Shown here: positions 60,892 through 64,000 of the stretch, one piece after another
How the letters are laid out: every line of letters begins with the position of its first letter
How positions within the stretch are numbered: position 1 is the first letter of the stretch
Source of the DNA: Halosolutus halophilus
GTDB taxonomy: Archaea > Halobacteriota > Halobacteria > Halobacteriales > Natrialbaceae
Direction: 5' to 3'
Length of the DNA stretch: 64,000 bases
Assembly (NCBI RefSeq): GCF_022869805.1
Contig: NZ_CP094974.1
Location: 186,001 to 250,000 of the forward strand
The notes under the pieces: generated by a model
What the model saw: the letters and a program-made list of their open reading frames with translations, nothing else
Database searches by the model: none
What the model was told of the DNA's origin: nothing
Made by a program: the position numbers and the translations under genes

Positions 60892-62283
60892 TCAGTGTCC
60901 GTCGATCCAGTCCGCGACGTCGTCGACGACGCGCTCGGCGACGTTGTTGCGCACGGAGTACTCGAAGCCGACCGACGGGCCGCTGCCCGGCATGAACAGG
61001 TGGTTGAGTTCGTCGTAGGTCTCGATCGTCGTGGCGGGCCGATCCGCGAGTTCCGATCGCCACCGCTCGAGATCGTCCTCGACGGTTACCTCGAAATCGC
61101 GGCCGCCCTGCAGGAAAAACAGCGGTTCGTCGATCGCACGCGCCGTCTCGACGTGATCGTACGCGTCGAGACTCTTCCAGAACGCGCCCGGTTTCCCCAC
61201 GAGCCGCTCGTCCGGTTCGTAGTCGCCGGCCCGGATTCGTTCGACCTCGGTCTGCCACCGCTCGTATTGCAGTGCCCGCCGGTTCCACTCGTATTCGCCG
61301 ACGGTCACCCGGTGTTCGAGTCCGTCGAGGATGACCTCGTGAAAGGGACGCCCCGGCGCGGCCAGCGCGACGACGCCGGCCAGATTCCCGTCCCGATCGG
61401 CGATCCGAGGAGCGGCCATTCCGCCCAGCCCCAGTCCGACGACGACGATCCGATCGGGGTCGACACCCTCGACGTCGCGCAACCGCTCGATCGCGACCAG
61501 CGCGTCGTCGGCGGTGACGGCATCGAGGGTGTGATCTTCGGCCGGAACGTCCATCGGACAGGCGAAGGTCCGCTCGTCGTATCGAAGCGTCGCGATCCCG
61601 CGCGTCGCGAGCCCCTCGGCGAGATCCTGGAATGCGCGCGTTCCCCCGCCGGGTCTCCAGTAGTTCATGTCGTTCCGCCCGGAGTCGTGGACGAGGACGG
61701 CGCCGGGCACGTCGTCCTCCTCGATCGGCGTGGTGAGTCGACCGTCGAGCGGACAGCTGTTTGCCGGGGGCGACTCGATCGCGCCCCACGGCTCGAGGGT
61801 GACGTCCGCTTCCGCGATCGCATCGGCGTCGACGTACGCCGGCGACTCGTACTCGCCGTTGAAGTACAGCCCCGCAATCTCGAGGTCGGCGTCGACCAGC
61901 ACCCGGAGGACGTCAGTTGTGCGATCGAAGGCCATCGTGACGTCGAGGGCGTTGTGCGTGCTCTCGAAGCGAAAGTCGGTGTCGACGACCGACTCGAACG
62001 CGCCGCCGACCGCCGTGTATCCCATCCAGATCCGTTCGAGTTCGCCCAGGTCGGTCTCGACCTGCGCATCCGACCGCAACCGATCGTAGGCCGTCTCGAT
62101 CCGATCGGCCGCGAGGTCCTCGACGAACAGAATCGCCGCCTCCTCGATCGTCTCGGGGGCGTCGGACTCGGGCGTCGCCGCTTCGTCGGAGCCGTCGCCG
62201 AGTAGTTCGGTACAGCCGGCGGTAGCGGACAGGGCGGCCGACGAGAGTGTCGCCAGTACCCTGCGGCGTCGAACGGAAGCCAT
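60892..62283 (-). CDS. Secreted lipoprotein-type alpha/beta hydrolase-fold protein lacking the nucleophile serine
   Basis: A 463-residue protein. The N-terminus MASVRRRRVLATLSSAALSA/TAGCTE has twin-arginine-type arginines and a lipobox Cys (about residue 24), so it should be exported by Tat and lipid-anchored. Residues 45-150 form a DUF3887-like domain (EEAAILFVEDLAADRIETAY), then an alpha/beta hydrolase of dienelactone-hydrolase type (VPGAVLVHDSGRNDMNYWR; DDALVAIERLRDVEGVDPDR). At the nucleophile elbow, the usual GHSxGG is GLGLGG (VVVGLGLGGMAAPRIADRDG), so the catalytic Ser is missing. The Asp and His regions (GGRDFEVTVEDDL; YDELNHLFMPG) remain. It may bind rather than hydrolyse, or use a different residue. 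Confidence 0.87.
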   Translation of the reverse strand: MASVRRRRVLATLSSAALSATAGCTELLGDGSDEAATPESDAPETIEEAAILFVEDLAADRIETAYDRLRSDAQVETDLGELERIWMGYTAVGGAFESVVDTDFRFESTHNALDVTMAFDRTTDVLRVLVDADLEIAGLYFNGEYESPAYVDADAIAEADVTLEPWGAIESPPANSCPLDGRLTTPIEEDDVPGAVLVHDSGRNDMNYWRPGGGTRAFQDLAEGLATRGIATLRYDERTFACPMDVPAEDHTLDAVTADDALVAIERLRDVEGVDPDRIVVVGLGLGGMAAPRIADRDGNLAGVVALAAPGRPFHEVILDGLEHRVTVGEYEWNRRALQYERWQTEVERIRAGDYEPDERLVGKPGAFWKSLDAYDHVETARAIDEPLFFLQGGRDFEVTVEDDLERWRSELADRPATTIETYDELNHLFMPGSGPSVGFEYSVRNNVAERVVDDVADWIDGH

Positions 62284-62470
62284 CACTGCTCGTAAATATT
62301 CCAGTCGTGCGTAATATAATCGACTGACGGGAGTCACAACTGCACTGTCGAGATCGTCCCGTCGGTCGATCGACGCCGCGGGGCCCGTCGATTCGGTCGT
62401 CAGGGTCGTCGCTGATCGGCGCACGGCGGTGCGACGGTCCGGGACGGGACCGGGGCGTCGGATGGCCGAC

Positions 62471-63907
62471 CTAGTCGTTGCCTGGCGTTTCGGTCCGTCG
62501 CTTCCCGTCGGTATCGATCGACGAGTCCGCTCCGGTCTCGTGGGTACCCACGGGCGGGAGGTTCACGTCGGCGGCGGGCGAAGCGTCGAGATCGGTCGTC
62601 GCCCGTAGGCGCTCCATCTCGCCGTCGTTCCGCGCGTCCTGATCGATCCGCATCGAGCAGAACTCGACGCCGCACATCGAGCAGAACCGCGCGTCCGTGT
62701 AGTTGTCACCCGGAAGGGTCCGGTCGTGATAGTCGCGGGCCCGATCGGGGTCGAGCGCGAGGCAGAACTGCTCGCTCCAGTCGAACGCGTACCGGGCCTC
62801 CGAGAGGGCGTCGTCCCAGTCGCGTGCGCCGGGGCGGCCGTTCGCCACGTCGCCTGCGTGGGCGGCGATTCGGTAGGCGGCGAGGCCGTCGCGGACGTCC
62901 GCCTCGTCGGGGAGGCCGAGGTGCTCCTTTGGGGTGACATAACAGAGCATCGCCGCGCCCGCCTGCGCGGCCAACGCGGCACCGATCGCGCTCGTGATGT
63001 GGTCGTAGCCCGGCGCAACGTCGGTCACGAGCGGTCCGAGCACGTAGAACGGTGCGCCGTCGCAAACGTCCTGCTGGCGCTCGACGGTCTCGGCCACCCT
63101 GTCCATCGGGACGTGGCCCGGCCCTTCGACCATCACCTGGACGCCGCGGTCCCATGCGCGACGAGTCAGTTCCCCGAGCGCGTCAAGTTCGGCGTACTGG
63201 GCCTCGTCGCAGGCGTCGGCGAGACAGCCCGGCCGGAGGCTGTCCCCGAGACTGAACGTGACGTCGTACTCGGCGAAGATCTCGCAGATCTCGTCGTACG
63301 TCTGGAACAGCGGATTCTGCTCGCCGTGGGCCTCCATCCACTTCGCCATGATCGAACCGCCCCGAGAGACGATCCCCGTCTTCCGGCTCTCGGTCAGCGG
63401 CAGGTGTTCCGCCAGGATTCCGGCGTGGATCGTCATGTAGTCGACGCCCTGTCGAGCCTGGTTTTCGATCACGTCAAGCAGGAGTTCCGTGGTGAGATCT
63501 TCGGGACTCCCCGCCCGCTTGACCGCCTGGTACAGCGGCACAGTTCCGATCGGCACCGGCGAGTGCTGGACGTGCATCTCCCGGATCTCGTCCAGGTCGC
63601 TCCCGGTGCCGAGATCCATCACCGTGTCCGCGCCGTAGTGGACCGCCGTGTGAAGTTTTTCGAGTTCGGTCTCGCGATCGCTGGTCGTCTCGCTGTTGCC
63701 GATGTTGGCGTTGACCTTCGTCGCGAACTCGCGGCCGACGATCATCGGATCGAGCGCGTCGTGGTTCCGGTTCGACGGAACGACGGCCCGTCCCTCGGCG
63801 ACCTGCTCCCGGACGAACTCCGGATCGCAGTTCTCGCGATCGGCGACGCGGCGCATTTCCGCCGTTACGGTGCCGTTACGGGCGGCCTGTAGCTGTGTCG
63901 AAGTCAT
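62471..63907 (-). CDS. thiC: Phosphomethylpyrimidine synthase (thiamine biosynthesis)
   Basis: A 478-residue radical SAM enzyme converting aminoimidazole ribotide to the pyrimidine of thiamine. Landmarks: [100 protein letters not shown] and the C-terminal iron-sulfur motif [12 protein letters not shown] at residues 409-420. It has a haloarchaeal acidic tail after that motif. The ATG at 63907 directly follows a promoter with GTTATAAC 24-31 bp upstream, so the message is probably leaderless and a long leader riboswitch is unlikely. Confidence 0.97.
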   Translation of the reverse strand: MTSTQLQAARNGTVTAEMRRVADRENCDPEFVREQVAEGRAVVPSNRNHDALDPMIVGREFATKVNANIGNSETTSDRETELEKLHTAVHYGADTVMDLGTGSDLDEIREMHVQHSPVPIGTVPLYQAVKRAGSPEDLTTELLLDVIENQARQGVDYMTIHAGILAEHLPLTESRKTGIVSRGGSIMAKWMEAHGEQNPLFQTYDEICEIFAEYDVTFSLGDSLRPGCLADACDEAQYAELDALGELTRRAWDRGVQVMVEGPGHVPMDRVAETVERQQDVCDGAPFYVLGPLVTDVAPGYDHITSAIGAALAAQAGAAMLCYVTPKEHLGLPDEADVRDGLAAYRIAAHAGDVANGRPGARDWDDALSEARYAFDWSEQFCLALDPDRARDYHDRTLPGDNYTDARFCSMCGVEFCSMRIDQDARNDGEMERLRATTDLDASPAADVNLPPVGTHETGADSSIDTDGKRRTETPGND

Positions 63908-63916
63908 CGATAACTA

Positions 63917-63938
63917 GGTTATACTACTGGGTTATAAC
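63917..63938 (-). promoter_or_regulatory. thiC promoter with a TATA box and a repeated GGTTATA motif
   Basis: GTTATAAC (63931-63938) is centred about 27 bp before the thiC ATG and is the likely TATA box. The heptamer GGTTATA occurs twice on the plus strand, at 63917-63923 and 63930-63936, 13 bp apart, the first near the transcription start. The repeat could be an operator for a thiamine regulator (for example ThiR of archaea), which is a guess from the gene, not from a known motif. Confidence 0.5.
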
Positions 63939-64000
63939 TCCCGGGGTCGGCCTCCCGTTCGATACCCGCATCGCGCTGGTCCCGGGATCGATCGGACCGC

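Noticed and set aside
62284-64000. TPP riboswitch in front of thiC
   Set aside because: The TATA box leaves no room for a leader RNA, and no THI-box-like conserved bases are visible in the 93 bp upstream of the start.
1-64000. tRNA, rRNA, CRISPR arrays, integrases and transposases
   Set aside because: I looked for T-loop-like sequences, long direct repeats with spacers and DDE/tyrosine-recombinase signatures in the proteins and found none; a tRNAscan-SE and Infernal run would settle the RNAs.

Overview
The window is about 64 kb of GC-rich archaeal chromosome from a halophilic euryarchaeon (class Halobacteria). The evidence is acidic Asp/Glu-rich proteins, many families known only from haloarchaea, a TFB/TATA transcription style with mostly leaderless starts, a group II chaperonin, archaeal LonB, and the archaeal (ADHS/DHQS II) entry to the shikimate pathway. 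The abundance of GATCG words and the gene set suggest a member of the Natrialbales, but that is inference. I see no rRNA, tRNA, CRISPR array, integrase or transposase; this looks like core chromosome with a few small non-coding oddities.

Layout. 0-11 kb: end of a DHH phosphoesterase, PfkB kinase, aldo/keto reductase, a small zinc-finger protein, a GpgS-like glycosyltransferase, CoA pyrophosphatase, a creatininase-FAD oxidoreductase pair, Hsp20 and a radical SAM/HhH protein. 11-18 kb: TRAM protein followed by a three-hairpin element, YkgJ protein, MBL hydrolase, HTH regulator, methyltransferase, GT2, crotonase, and an amidohydrolase-fold protein lacking its metal ligands. 18-26 kb: thermosome, SAM hydrolase, NadM, the lonB-CPBP protease pair, a MITE-like inverted repeat that supplies a promoter, and an alkyltransferase-like protein with Asp instead of Cys. 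26-31 kb: trpCBA and the ADH synthase, then a PGA-hydrolase-like protein facing a purine nucleoside permease-family protein. 31-43 kb: SprT, HAD hydrolases, a CARF-like regulator, 3-dehydroquinate synthase II, an RnfC/NuoF-like flavoprotein, AroD, TFB, and an NTPase. 43-50 kb: HTH regulator, two tandem SPFH proteins with NfeD, pyruvate kinase. 50-64 kb: Fhs, MetG, SNF-family transporter, a broken small membrane-protein gene, MfnA, PpsA, PhzF-like, a Tat lipoprotein hydrolase and ThiC.

How the genes connect. Three early shikimate enzymes (ADHS, DHQS II, AroD) and trpCBA lie within 14 kb, so the window carries much of the route from sugars to tryptophan, with an inverted-repeat operator over the trp promoter. 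PpsA and pyruvate kinase give both directions of the PEP/pyruvate step. MfnA (likely beta-alanine for CoA) and the Nudix CoA pyrophosphatase touch CoA turnover. Thermosome, Hsp20, LonB, the CPBP protease and the SPFH/NfeD set form a protein- and membrane-quality group. The least expected signals are the non-coding elements (three-hairpin block, MITE-like repeat, 30-bp and 9-bp tandem repeats), several enzymes whose catalytic residues are replaced, and a small membrane-protein gene interrupted by one in-frame TGA.
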